Below are positions 44,725 through 52,819 of a stretch of 64,000 nt of DNA, piece after piece. The DNA is from Halobacteriales archaeon QH_7_66_36 (GTDB taxonomy: Archaea; Halobacteriota; Halobacteria; Halobacteriales; Haloarculaceae), in contig PXQV01000015.1 of assembly GCA_003021175.1 (NCBI GenBank), positions 182,170 through 246,169 on the forward strand. The letters are read 5' to 3'. The notes beneath the pieces are model-generated. The model was not told the DNA's origin. It did no database searches and was given only the letters and a program-made list of their open reading frames with translations. How positions within the stretch are numbered: the first letter of the stretch is position 1; each line of letters begins with the position of its first letter. The translations under genes were made by a program, and so were the position numbers.

Positions 44725-45420
44725 ATGGCCAAGGAAGTCAAGCCCACCCGGAAGAATCTGATGGCGATCGAGGATCGCATCGAGCTCTCCGAGCGGGGCC
44801 ACGACACGCTGGAAAAAAAGCGTGACGGGCTCATCATGGAGTTCATGGACATCCTCGATCAGGCACAGGAGGTCCGCGAGAACGTCGACGACCAGTACCA
44901 GCGGGCTCAGCGCGCCATCAACATGGCTCGCGCGATGGAAGGCGACGTGGCCGTGCGGGGTGCCGCCAGCGCGCTCAAGGAACACCCGGAGATCACCTCC
45001 GAATCGAAGAACATCATGGGTGTCGTCGTCCCGCAGATCGAGTCCTCGAAGGTGCAGAAGGACCTCGACGAGCGCGGCTACGGCGTCCTCGGCACGAGCG
45101 CTCGCATCGACGAGGCCGCCGAGGCGTACGAGGATCTCCTCGAAACGATCATTCTCGCCGCCGAGGTGGAGACGGCGATGAAGAAGATGCTCGAAGAAAT
45201 CGAGAAGACCAAACGCCGGGTGAACGCCCTCGAATTCAAGCTCCTCCCCGACCTCTACAGCTCACAGGAGTACATCGAGCAGAAGCTCGAAGAGCAGGAA
45301 CGCGAGGAGATCTTCCGCATGAAGAAAATAAAAGCGAAGAAAGAAGAGGAGGAGGACGCCGACCACCTCACCACCGACGAGGAAGAGGAGACGGAAGAGC
45401 CGCTGACCGCCGACGACTAA
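44725..45420 (+). CDS. atpD: A-type ATP synthase subunit D
   Basis: 231 residues. Long central-shaft coiled coil: [20 protein letters not shown] at the start and [17 protein letters not shown] near residue 165, a signature of the family. The C-terminus is a very acidic tail ([16 protein letters not shown]), common in haloarchaea. Last gene of the ATP synthase cluster. Confidence 0.95.
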   Translation: MAKEVKPTRKNLMAIEDRIELSERGHDTLEKKRDGLIMEFMDILDQAQEVRENVDDQYQRAQRAINMARAMEGDVAVRGAASALKEHPEITSESKNIMGVVVPQIESSKVQKDLDERGYGVLGTSARIDEAAEAYEDLLETIILAAEVETAMKKMLEEIEKTKRRVNALEFKLLPDLYSSQEYIEQKLEEQEREEIFRMKKIKAKKEEEEDADHLTTDEEEETEEPLTADD

Positions 45421-45468
45421 CGCGGTGGGCACGCCGACTTGCACACGAAGACGACATTCATCTATTGT

Positions 45469-45987
45469 ATGTCGGTTTCTCAACCTCTACCGCTGACTGC
45501 ATCAATTCTCTTGACTGTAGGTTCTGGATATTTTGCCATCTCATTGCATGAGCTTACGCACTGGGTGGTCGCTGGAATCTGGACGGACAAAGCGGTCATC
45601 CGATTCGACTATTTGATTATTCCATCCTATGTGGATTTTCAGGGTGTTGAACTTCCGTCAATGGTAATTCGAGCGATTGGAATCGCGCCCATGGTGATCT
45701 GGCTTGTGCCAACATACGTTTTCGTTAATTCGTTTGTGGTCCCATCCTTCGTTGAGTATGGCGCGGATTCGATAGGATTCGCTCTACTTCCGTTATGTGG
45801 CGTAGTCCTTACAACAAGTCCATCTGATCTATTGGCTGCGTTTTCCCCTCGGCATGGCGGGAACGCTATCCAGCCGAAGAAACTAGTTATGAACTTAGCC
45901 ACCAAGCGGACCTATCCGCACTGGTACGTGAGATTCAAAAGAGAATCTGAATATATCGAGTACAGTGGCTGGATAACTTGGAAATAA
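45469..45987 (+). CDS. AT-richer membrane protein with HExxH motif
   Basis: 172 residues from ATG 45469. About four hydrophobic helices (near 8-24, 60-85, 88-105, 108-130). HELTH occurs at residues 27-31 at the end of the first helix, as in membrane zinc metalloproteases (M50 or DUF3267-type) but without a recognised second zinc motif. Base composition is far lower in GC than that of its neighbours and codon use is atypical (many TTG, ATT, GAA), which suggests recent acquisition. No family assigned. Follows atpD and is convergent with the thermosome gene. Confidence 0.65.
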   Translation: MSVSQPLPLTASILLTVGSGYFAISLHELTHWVVAGIWTDKAVIRFDYLIIPSYVDFQGVELPSMVIRAIGIAPMVIWLVPTYVFVNSFVVPSFVEYGADSIGFALLPLCGVVLTTSPSDLLAAFSPRHGGNAIQPKKLVMNLATKRTYPHWYVRFKRESEYIEYSGWITWK

Positions 45988-46047
45988 ATACGGTGCGGAG
46001 TAGGCGATTTGGAGGAAAATGTCCGCGCGAGCGAAGCGAGCGCGGTT

Positions 46048-46193
46048 CACGGCGCGGCTCTGCCGCGCCGTAGCGCCCGCGGACTAACGCGGCGCGCGGT
46101 TTGCGCCGCGGCAGGAGCAGGCGCGCATATTTTCCCCAAGTTTTTGCCCGACCGAGCGCGGCTTCGCCGCGCGAGGGAGGTGCAAAAAGTGGG
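46048..46193 (-). ncRNA. Structured 3'-UTR-type element, copy 2 (after thermosome)
   Basis: Begins two bases after the thermosome stop on the minus strand. Shares with copy 1 (30018-30163) the blocks CCCACTTTTTGCAC, GGCAAAAACTTGG running to GAAAATATGCG, TGCTCCTGCCGC and GTTAGTCCGCG. The intervening hairpins differ in sequence but keep pairing: CGCGGC-GAA-GCCGCG, GGCGC...GCGCC, and CACGGCGCGGC...GCCGCGCCGTG (46048-46071). A further hairpin (CGCGAGCGAAGCGAGCGCG, 46025-46043) follows. Same position and orientation relative to the upstream gene as copy 1. Confidence 0.6.
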
Positions 46194-46195
46194 TG

Positions 46196-47890
46196 TTACA
46201 TCGCCCCGCCCATGCCACCCATACCGCCCATGCCACCCATGCCGCCGCCCATACCGCCGGGGCCGCCGGGACCGCCGGGTGCGTCGTCGCCGTCGTCGTC
46301 GCCGGTCTTCCCGCCGACGAGGTCACCGGCCGCGATGACATCGTCGATGCGGAGGATCATGACGGCCGCTTCGGTGGCGCTTTCGACGGCCTGCGTCTTG
46401 ACGCGGAGCGGCTCGACGACGCCGTCCGTCTCCATGTCCACGACGCCGCCGGAGTAGGCGTCGAGACCGGCAGTGGACTCGTCGCCGGCGTGCTGCGAGC
46501 GGAGGTCGACCAGCGAGTCGATGGGGTCGAGACCGGCGTTCTCCGCGAGCGTGCGCGGGATGACGTCGATGGCGTCGGCGAAGGCCTCGACGGCGAGCTG
46601 CTCGCGGCCGCCGACGGAGTCGGCGTACTCGCGGAGACCGAGCGCGAGCTCCGTCTCGGGCGCGCCGCCGCCGGGCAGTACCTGTCCCTCTTCGAGTGTC
46701 GTGCGGACGACGCCGAGCGAGTCGTCGATGGCGCGCTCGACTTCGTCGACGACGTGTTCCGTGCCGCCGCGGAGGACGAGCGTGACGGACTTGGCCTCGT
46801 CGACCTCCTCGACGAAGATCTTGGTGTCGCCGCCGATTTCCTTCTCGGCGACGGAGCCGGCGAAGCCGAGGTCGGCGGCGGTGATGTCGTCGAGGTTGGA
46901 GACGATGCGAGCGCCCGTGGACCGCGAGAGCGCCTTCACGTCGGACTTCTTCGCGCGGCGGACGGCGAGGATGCCCTCCTGTGCGAGGTAATGCTGGGCC
47001 ATGTCGTCGATGCCCTTCTGACAGAAGACGACGTCGGCACCGGCGTCCTTCAGCTGGTCGACCATCTCGCGGAGCTGCTGTTCCTCCTGATCGAGGAACT
47101 GCTGGAGCTGGTCCGGGTCGGTGACGTTGACCTCGGTGTCGATCTCCGTCTCCTTCACCTCGATAGGGGTGTCGAGCAGCGCGATGTCGGCGTCCTCGGC
47201 GAAGTAGGGCATGTTCTCGTGGACGCGCTCTTTGCCCACGATGACGCCCTCGACGAGCTCGGAGTCGGCGACGGAGCCGCCGACGACCGTCTGGACGTTG
47301 ATGTTGTCCGTATCGACGCCCTCGTCGTCGGCGACGGCGCGGACGGCGTCGACGACGAGCTGTGCGAGCGTGTCCTTCGAGTTCTCGGCACCCTTGCCGG
47401 TCATGGCGGTGCCGGCGATCTGCTGGAGGGTCTCGGTGTCGTCGGCGTCGACCTCGATGGCGATGTCGTCGAGAATCTCCTTTGCCTTCGCGGCGGCCTG
47501 CCGGTATCCCTGCGCGAGGATGGTGGCGTGGATGTCCTGTTCGAGGAGGTCCTCGGCCTTGGCGAGGAGTTCGCCCGCGATGACGACGCTGGTGGTCGTG
47601 CCGTCGCCGACCTCGTCCTCCTGCGTCTCCGCGACCTCGACGACCATGTTGGCCGCGGGGTGCTCGATGTCCATCTCCTGCAGGATGGTGACGCCGTCGT
47701 TCGTGACGACGACGTTGCCCGAGTCGTCCACGAGCATCTTGTCCATCCCCTTCGGGCCGAGCGTCGTCCGGACGGACTCGGCGACGGCCTTGCCGGCCGT
47801 GATGTTCATCGACTGCGCGTCCTGTCCGGATGTCCGCTGGCTATCCTCCGAGAGTACGATAAGTGGTTGGTTACCCATTTGCTGAGCCAT
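46196..47890 (-). CDS. ths: Thermosome (group II chaperonin) subunit
   Basis: 564 residues from ATG 47890 ([13 protein letters not shown]); an upstream TTG at 47896 adds two residues. Folds proteins in an ATP-driven double ring without a separate lid protein. Family motifs: [15 protein letters not shown], the ATP site GDGTTS (about residue 95) and GGGAPE near residue 405. The C-terminus is a Gly/Met repeat ([13 protein letters not shown]), as in other haloarchaeal subunits. A TATA box is 27 bases before the start. The stop is followed by the structured element at 46048-46193. Confidence 0.96.
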   Translation of the reverse strand: MAQQMGNQPLIVLSEDSQRTSGQDAQSMNITAGKAVAESVRTTLGPKGMDKMLVDDSGNVVVTNDGVTILQEMDIEHPAANMVVEVAETQEDEVGDGTTTSVVIAGELLAKAEDLLEQDIHATILAQGYRQAAAKAKEILDDIAIEVDADDTETLQQIAGTAMTGKGAENSKDTLAQLVVDAVRAVADDEGVDTDNINVQTVVGGSVADSELVEGVIVGKERVHENMPYFAEDADIALLDTPIEVKETEIDTEVNVTDPDQLQQFLDQEEQQLREMVDQLKDAGADVVFCQKGIDDMAQHYLAQEGILAVRRAKKSDVKALSRSTGARIVSNLDDITAADLGFAGSVAEKEIGGDTKIFVEEVDEAKSVTLVLRGGTEHVVDEVERAIDDSLGVVRTTLEEGQVLPGGGAPETELALGLREYADSVGGREQLAVEAFADAIDVIPRTLAENAGLDPIDSLVDLRSQHAGDESTAGLDAYSGGVVDMETDGVVEPLRVKTQAVESATEAAVMILRIDDVIAAGDLVGGKTGDDDGDDAPGGPGGPGGMGGGMGGMGGMGGMGGAM

Positions 47891-47916
47891 AGTCAAATTA
47901 AGATTGTCGGTGCTTC

Positions 47917-47924
47917 TATATAAA
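47917..47924 (-). promoter_or_regulatory. TATA box of the thermosome gene
   Basis: TTTATATA on the minus strand, 27-34 bases before the ATG at 47890, in an AT-rich stretch. This spacing predicts a transcript starting within a few bases of the ATG, that is, leaderless. Confidence 0.65.
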
Positions 47925-48021
47925 TGTTATGTACTGCGGAGGCGGGGAATCACACGAAGGAGCGCTACTCGGTGTCGTGGTACGAGCTGTCACGGAGCGG
48001 GGTTGAAAAGGGCTGACGGGG

Positions 48022-48657
48022 CTACGGCTCCGGTTCCTCGAACTCGACGTCGGAGTCCGGATTCGTTTCGATCTTGAAGTCGGCCTCGGCCTCCTGCGGG
48101 CCGCCCTCGCCGCCGGGGTAGCGGTGGTAGCCCATCCCCTGCTGTTGCATCTCGTTGTGCTTCCGTTCGAGGAACGAGTACACCGCGCCGTGGGGCGCAC
48201 CGTCGAGGATCATCTCGACGGCCGAACGGACGACCTCGACCTGCTCGGGGCCGCCGATGATGCCGGCCGTCTTCCCGTAGACGACGACCGACGCGCCCGA
48301 CAGCTCCTCCATCAGCTCGCGGGTGCGGCCGTCCTCGCCGATGAGCCGTCCCTTCTGTCGCTGGAGGTCGTTTTGGTTGCGCGTCGCGTCGTCCAGATCC
48401 ACGAGTTCGAACATCCGCATCTCGTCGTCGAGCAGCGTGAGCGCGTCGTCGGGATGGAAGCCGCGGCCGATGGCCCGCACGATGTCCGGCCCCTTCAGCC
48501 CCGTGACCGGGTCGCCGACCGTCTCGATCTCGACGGCTCCGGTCTCGGAGTCTACGTTGAGTCGAACCTCGGCCCGGTCTTCGATCTCGCGTAACGTCTC
48601 GCCGCCTGCGCCGATGAGCGCGCCCAAGCGGTCCTGCGGAATCGTCACGTGTTGCAT
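48022..48657 (-). CDS. KH-domain RNA-binding protein, Pno1/Dim2-like
   Basis: 211 residues with two KH domains: IPQDRLGALIGAGGETLREI (about 5-24) and QKGRLIGEDGRTRELMEEL (about 95-125), plus the Pno1-type linker. In archaea and eukaryotes Pno1/Dim2 helps late small-subunit rRNA maturation. Archaeal homologues commonly neighbour eIF1A and Rio1 genes, which here lie ~1.5-3.2 kb upstream on the same strand. The C-terminal tail is acidic and Gly-rich (YPGGEGGPQEAEAD). Confidence 0.9.
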   Translation of the reverse strand: MQHVTIPQDRLGALIGAGGETLREIEDRAEVRLNVDSETGAVEIETVGDPVTGLKGPDIVRAIGRGFHPDDALTLLDDEMRMFELVDLDDATRNQNDLQRQKGRLIGEDGRTRELMEELSGASVVVYGKTAGIIGGPEQVEVVRSAVEMILDGAPHGAVYSFLERKHNEMQQQGMGYHRYPGGEGGPQEAEADFKIETNPDSDVEFEEPEP

Positions 48658-48732
48658 ACGTTCGCTATCTGCCGCAGAAATTTAAGCGTTGGTTAGCATG
48701 TCTAACCACGGCGCACGCAGAGGAACCGAGAG

Positions 48733-49194
48733 TCAGTCGTCGTCCTCTTCGGACGCTTCCTCGTCGTCAGCGTCGGCCTCCTCCTCGTCTTCTGCTTCGT
48801 CTTCGTCCTCTGCCTGCTCGTACTCGTACTCCTCCTCGAGGAGTTGGAGGTTCCCGTCCTGCAGCGCGTACGAGAGCTCCGCCTCGAAGCCGTCGCCCTC
48901 GACTTCCACGCCGAGCTCCTCACCGGCCTCGAGGTCGACGTTCTCGGCGGTCACCGTGCCGTTCGCGTCGGTGGTGTACTCCTCGTCCGCCACCTCGACG
49001 GACGCGTTCTCGACGGGCGCGCCGTCCTGCGTGACGGCGACGGTGACGGCCCCGTCGGTGTACGTCGTCTCTACGGTCACGTCACCGGACGCGGCCGTGC
49101 CCGCGTCCGAGAGTCCTGTGCCTGTCACGGCGGCCGCGCCGCCAGCGACGGTCAGCATCGCGGCCAGCGCAACTACGATTGATTTGACGTTCAT
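48733..49194 (-). CDS. Secreted acidic protein with Ig-like domain and acidic tail
   Basis: 153 residues from ATG 49194 (MNVKSIVVALAAMLTVAGG), an N-terminal Sec signal peptide. A beta-rich Ig-like part follows (TVAVTQDGAPVENASVEVAD), similar in style to the C-terminal domain of the DUF4382 protein at 31601-32938. The last ~40 residues are almost only Glu/Asp/Ala, probably disordered. No anchor is seen, so it may be released. Function unknown. Confidence 0.6.
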   Translation of the reverse strand: MNVKSIVVALAAMLTVAGGAAAVTGTGLSDAGTAASGDVTVETTYTDGAVTVAVTQDGAPVENASVEVADEEYTTDANGTVTAENVDLEAGEELGVEVEGDGFEAELSYALQDGNLQLLEEEYEYEQAEDEDEAEDEEEADADDEEASEEDDD

Positions 49195-49277
49195 CGCAGT
49201 TACCCCTCGGAGCCAGAGGGGTATGAACGAGTGAAGCCGTTTAGACGTTTCAGACGGGCTATCGGGCCGCAAACGGT

Positions 49278-49778
49278 CTAAACGGAATCAACGGAACACT
49301 CCAGCACGTCCTCCGGATGAGGGTCGTCGCCGACCTCGGTCTGTACGGTTTCGACCCGCTCGAATCCGTGGGCCTCGAAGAATCCGCGCGCTCCGTGATT
49401 CCCCGAGAGCACGCCCGCTCGGAGCCGGTCGGCGTCTGCATCCCGCGCGGACGCCACGACGCTCTCGAACAGCGCCGTACCGACGCCCTCTCGCTGGTGG
49501 TCGGGATGGACGAACAGCGTGTGTATCTCGGCCTCGTCGGCGAACGTCTGTCCCGCGGAGGCGAAGCCGACGACCTTCTCCTCGCGTTCCGCGACGACGA
49601 ACAGCACGTCCTCACGCTCCGCGAGCACGCGCTCTAGGAAGTCGGGATCGTACAGGCTGTCGAGTGCCGTCCGAATCCGGTCGGCGTCGAGTACGCCGGG
49701 GTAGGTGTCCCACCACGCGGCGTCGGCGACCTCGCGAATCCGCTCGATGTCGTCGACGGTCGCCGGTCTGATCTCCAT
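49278..49778 (-). CDS. GNAT family N-acetyltransferase
   Basis: 166 residues. GNAT motifs: an N-terminal IRPATVDDIERIREVADAAWW, the central strand KVVGFASAGQ, and the acetyl-CoA loop VHPDHQREGVGTALFESV (about residue 92), then NHGARGFFEAHGFERV. Substrate unknown. It lies inside the KH-Rio1-eIF1A neighbourhood on the same strand. Confidence 0.9.
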   Translation of the reverse strand: MEIRPATVDDIERIREVADAAWWDTYPGVLDADRIRTALDSLYDPDFLERVLAEREDVLFVVAEREEKVVGFASAGQTFADEAEIHTLFVHPDHQREGVGTALFESVVASARDADADRLRAGVLSGNHGARGFFEAHGFERVETVQTEVGDDPHPEDVLECSVDSV

Positions 49779-49825
49779 ACCGAGGGTTGCGCGCCCGGCC
49801 TAATCAGCGTTCGTCGTCCGCGACT

Positions 49826-50100
49826 GGTAGTGTTCAGATAAGAGTGACCCCGGAGACCGGGAGAACAACGAGATGCAGAAAGCCCACGGTCGCTCGCCCG
49901 GCCGCGGATCGCTGTCGCCGAAAATCAAAGATTTTCGAGATGACGAGAGAGCGAAGCTCTCTCGAACCACGCTCCTCGCGTTGCTGCGGTGCTTGCGTCG
50001 TCCTCAGAAATCTTCGATTTCTGATGGGCTGCGGAAGACGCACCGCGTCTTCCGAACGCCGGGGCCGAATCGAGCGCGCAGGGGCTTCCGAAGCCTCCGC
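49826..50100. mobile_element. MITE-like element C, left end present, right end lost
   Basis: Starts GGTAGTGTTCAGATAAG at 49826, the same end as element A. Then ACGAGATGCAGAAAGCCC and a chain of hairpins (GAAAATC-AAA-GATTTTC, GAGAGC-GAA-GCTCTC, AGAAATC-TTC-GATTTCT, GAAGACGC-ACC-GCGTCTTC). The core GCTCCTC...GCTGCGGTG is shared with A (reverse strand) and D. GGGGCTTCC near 50080 is the start of the right arm. No right inverted end is found before the Rio1 stop at 50128, so the element is truncated. It fills most of the 349-bp gap; the right limit is approximate. Confidence 0.5.
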
Positions 50101-50127
50101 CGCTTCTCTCACGGCAACTCCATGGCT

Positions 50128-50994
50128 TCACGAAACAGCACCCTGCGACTCCGGTTCCGCGTCGGTGACGTACGCGAGCAGATCCTCGGTCGACACGTCG
50201 TGGCCCTGTCGCGTGAAGAACGCGGCGACGTTCTCGCAGTCGCGTTCGAGGAAGTCGCGGCTGTTCGGGTGGTGGACCGTGACGGCCTGCCCCAAGTCGA
50301 GGACGACGAGTTGGTCGTCGTGGACGACGACGTTGTACTCCGAGAGGTCGCCGTGGATCAGGCCGGCCCGGTAGAGCCGCCGCATGTACTCGCGGACCAC
50401 CTCGTAGGCCGTCTCGGGGTTCTCGACGTTCACCTCGCTGAGCCGCCGCGCCCGCCGGCTGTTCTGCCCGAGAAACTCCATCACGAGCACGTTTCGCTGG
50501 ACCGCCTTCGGCGTCGGGACGCGCACGCCCCCCTCTCGTGCGCGTCTGAGGTTGGCGAACTCCTTCTTCGTCCACGCGACGACGACCTTCTTCTTGTCCG
50601 AGCCGATGCCCTCGAAACGCGGGTCGCCGTCGAGGTAGTCGCGCATCGCGCGGAAGTCGGAGGCGTTGATCCGGTATATCTTCACCGCGAGTTCCGCCTC
50701 GGACCCCTGCGCGAGATACACGTTCGCCTCCTTTCCCGTCGAGAGCGGGCCGCCGAACGCGTCCACGTAGCCGTCCTGGACGAGTTTGTACAGCGCACCG
50801 AGCGTGGCGTCGTCGAACACCGAGTCGGTGACCTTGAACTGCTCGGTGTTCTCGATCCGCTTGCGAAACTCCAGAAACTCCCGATCCTGTCTGCGGGCGA
50901 TTCGGTCGGCCTCCTCGTCTGCAACGTCGAGCGATTCCCACTCGTCGCCGGGCGCGTCCGTCTCGTCCACGTCGACGAGGTCGTACTCGCTCAT
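50128..50994 (-). CDS. rio1: RIO1-type serine/threonine protein kinase
   Basis: 288 residues. Atypical kinase/ATPase of ribosome biogenesis acting on the small subunit. Motifs: the P-loop-like STGKEANVYLA (about residue 78), catalytic HGDLSEYNVVV (about residue 215) and metal-binding LDLGQAV. Seven bases downstream of eIF1A, so co-transcribed. The C-terminus is adjacent to element C. Confidence 0.95.
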   Translation of the reverse strand: MSEYDLVDVDETDAPGDEWESLDVADEEADRIARRQDREFLEFRKRIENTEQFKVTDSVFDDATLGALYKLVQDGYVDAFGGPLSTGKEANVYLAQGSEAELAVKIYRINASDFRAMRDYLDGDPRFEGIGSDKKKVVVAWTKKEFANLRRAREGGVRVPTPKAVQRNVLVMEFLGQNSRRARRLSEVNVENPETAYEVVREYMRRLYRAGLIHGDLSEYNVVVHDDQLVVLDLGQAVTVHHPNSRDFLERDCENVAAFFTRQGHDVSTEDLLAYVTDAEPESQGAVS

Positions 50995-51001
50995 ACGCCG
51001 A

Positions 51002-51289
51002 TCATGCTTGGATGTGGCCCTCTTCGCGGAGTTGGTCCGCCTCGCTCTTCTCGTAGCGCCACGTCACGTCGCCCTTCTCGTCCTGCCAGTCCCACGGCTC
51101 GACGAGCACCACGTCGTCTTCGCGTATCCAGACGCGCTTCTGCATCCGCCCGGGGATGCGTGCCGTCCGCTCCTGACCGTCCATACACCGTACCGTCACG
51201 CGGTTCGCGCCGAGCATCTCCGTGACGACGGCGAACACCTCGTCGTCGTCCGGCATTCTGAGGTCCCGCCGGCCCTCGTTATCGCTCAT
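51002..51289 (-). CDS. eif1A: Translation initiation factor aIF1A
   Basis: 95 residues from ATG 51289 ([20 protein letters not shown]); the frame continues 20 codons upstream without a better start. An OB-fold: [20 protein letters not shown] followed by [18 protein letters not shown]. Binds the A site of the small subunit during initiation. First gene of an eIF1A-rio1 operon. Confidence 0.95.
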   Translation of the reverse strand: MSDNEGRRDLRMPDDDEVFAVVTEMLGANRVTVRCMDGQERTARIPGRMQKRVWIREDDVVLVEPWDWQDEKGDVTWRYEKSEADQLREEGHIQA

Positions 51290-51337
51290 ATCGGGGGTTT
51301 GCGCGTCCCGACGTATAACTCTTCGAGCTATGGACTG

Positions 51338-51690
51338 GGTAGTGTTCAAATAAGCCCGGATGAGCCGTCAGAGTTAGTGTGACGAGCTTGGAAGCCCCCG
51401 ACGGCTCGACGTCTGCGCGCGGCCAACGGCCGCTCGCACGGCCCGTGAAGCGTCGCTTCACGCTGTCCGGGCCTCGCTGCGCTCCTCACTTCGTTGCGGT
51501 GTCCTCGCGCGGCGGTGCCGCGTGAGCGGCCCGAGGGACCGTCGGTCCCTCGCTGTCGTCGGCGCTCCGCGCCGACTGCCCGAGGTGGCGGAGCCACCTC
51601 GCCGCTTACGTCGGCCGGGTTCGTCGAGCGCGAGGCCGGCAGAGCCGGCCTCGATTGGTCGCGGCGGCTGTGCCGCCGCGCACGTCGAGA
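51338..51690. mobile_element. MITE-like element D, left end present, right end lost
   Basis: Starts GGTAGTGTTCAAATAAG at 51338, one base different from element A over the first 15. Then GGAAGCCCCCGACGGCTCG and many perfect hairpins (GTGAAGC-GTC-GCTTCAC; GAGGGACC-GTC-GGTCCCTC; GAGGTGGC-GGA-GCCACCTC; GAGGCCGG-CAGA-CCGGCCTC). The core GCTCCTC.ACTTCGTTGCGGTG and GCGGCCCGAGGGA are shared with element A. No right inverted end is found before the alcohol dehydrogenase gene at 51752. It occupies most of the 462-bp gap between aIF1A and ADH; the right limit is approximate. Confidence 0.5.
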
Positions 51691-51751
51691 GCTAACGTCT
51701 CAGCGAATGCCGGTCAGCCGCATTTATCAGCGTCGGGGCTGAGGCCACTCC

Positions 51752-52816
51752 ATGCGCGCTGTCGTCTTCCAAGCGGCCGGCGAGCCGATGGAGATACGGG
51801 AGGTGGACCGACCGACGTGTGATCCGGACGGCATCGTCGTCGAGACGGAGGCCTGTGGCGTCTGTCGGTCAGACTGGCACGCGTGGCGCGGTGACTGGTC
51901 GTGGATCGGCGTCGAGGCGACGCCGGGTCTGATATTCGGCCACGAACCGGTCGGCACCGTCCGGGAGGTCGGCGAGAACGTCACCTCCGTCAGCGAGGGG
52001 GATCTGGTCACGAACCCGTTCAACCTCGCGGACGGCAGCTGCCCGCTCTGTCAGCGCGGGAAGCAGAACGTCTGTGATCGGTCGACGCCGATGGGGTTCG
52101 TCGAGTGGTCGAAGGGTGCCTTCGCCGAGGAGTACGCCGTGAGCGCGGCGGACACGAACGTGGTCACGCTTCCGGACGACGCCGACCCCGTCGACGTGGC
52201 CGGGCTCGGCTGTCGGTTCGCCACCGCCTTCCACGGCATCACCGAGCGCGTCGACCTCGGGCCGGGCGACTGGGTGGCGGTCCACGGCTGTGGCGGCGTC
52301 GGCCTCTCCGCCGTCCACATCGCGGACGCGCTGGGTGCGAACGTCATCGCCGTCGACCCGAAGGAGGCGGCGCTGTCGCGGGCACGCGACCTCGGCGCGA
52401 GCCACACCGTCGACGCCACTGTCGACGACGTACCCCGCGCCGTGAAGGGACACACGGCGCGAAACCGCGGCGTGGACGTGAGCGTCGACGCGCTCGGCAT
52501 CGCGGCGACCTGTCGCAACTCCGTGCGCAGTCTCGCCACGCACGGTCAACATCTCCAGATCGGCCTCACGACGAGCGAGGAGCGCGGCGAGGTGTCGCTG
52601 CCGGTCGACGAGATCGTCTTCGGCGAGCAGGAGTTCCTCGGCTCCTACGGGATGCCGGCCCACGAGTACGACGAGATACTCCGGATGATGGACGCCGGCA
52701 CCATCTCGCCGGGCGAAATCGTCTCCGAGACGATCACGCTTGAGGAGGTGCCCGACACCATCGCCGCGATGGGCGAGTACGACACCGTCGGTATCCCCGT
52801 CTGCACCGGGTTTTGA
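51752..52816 (+). CDS. Zinc-dependent alcohol dehydrogenase
   Basis: 354 residues, medium-chain dehydrogenase/reductase. Catalytic zinc ligands: CGVCRSDWH (Cys, about residue 37) and GHE in IFGHEPVGTV; structural zinc site CPLCQRGKQNVC (about residue 92). The NAD(P) fold is VAVHGCGGVGLSAVHIADALG. Oxidises an alcohol to aldehyde or ketone; the substrate is unknown. Its promoter would be within or just after element D (likely TATA CATTTATC near 51720). Convergent with the DUF460 gene. Confidence 0.93.
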   Translation: MRAVVFQAAGEPMEIREVDRPTCDPDGIVVETEACGVCRSDWHAWRGDWSWIGVEATPGLIFGHEPVGTVREVGENVTSVSEGDLVTNPFNLADGSCPLCQRGKQNVCDRSTPMGFVEWSKGAFAEEYAVSAADTNVVTLPDDADPVDVAGLGCRFATAFHGITERVDLGPGDWVAVHGCGGVGLSAVHIADALGANVIAVDPKEAALSRARDLGASHTVDATVDDVPRAVKGHTARNRGVDVSVDALGIAATCRNSVRSLATHGQHLQIGLTTSEERGEVSLPVDEIVFGEQEFLGSYGMPAHEYDEILRMMDAGTISPGEIVSETITLEEVPDTIAAMGEYDTVGIPVCTGF

Positions 52817-52819
52817 GAG

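Noticed and set aside
49873-51225. 450-residue plus-strand frame through Rio1
   Set aside because: Antisense to rio1 and aIF1A and includes element C; no family features.
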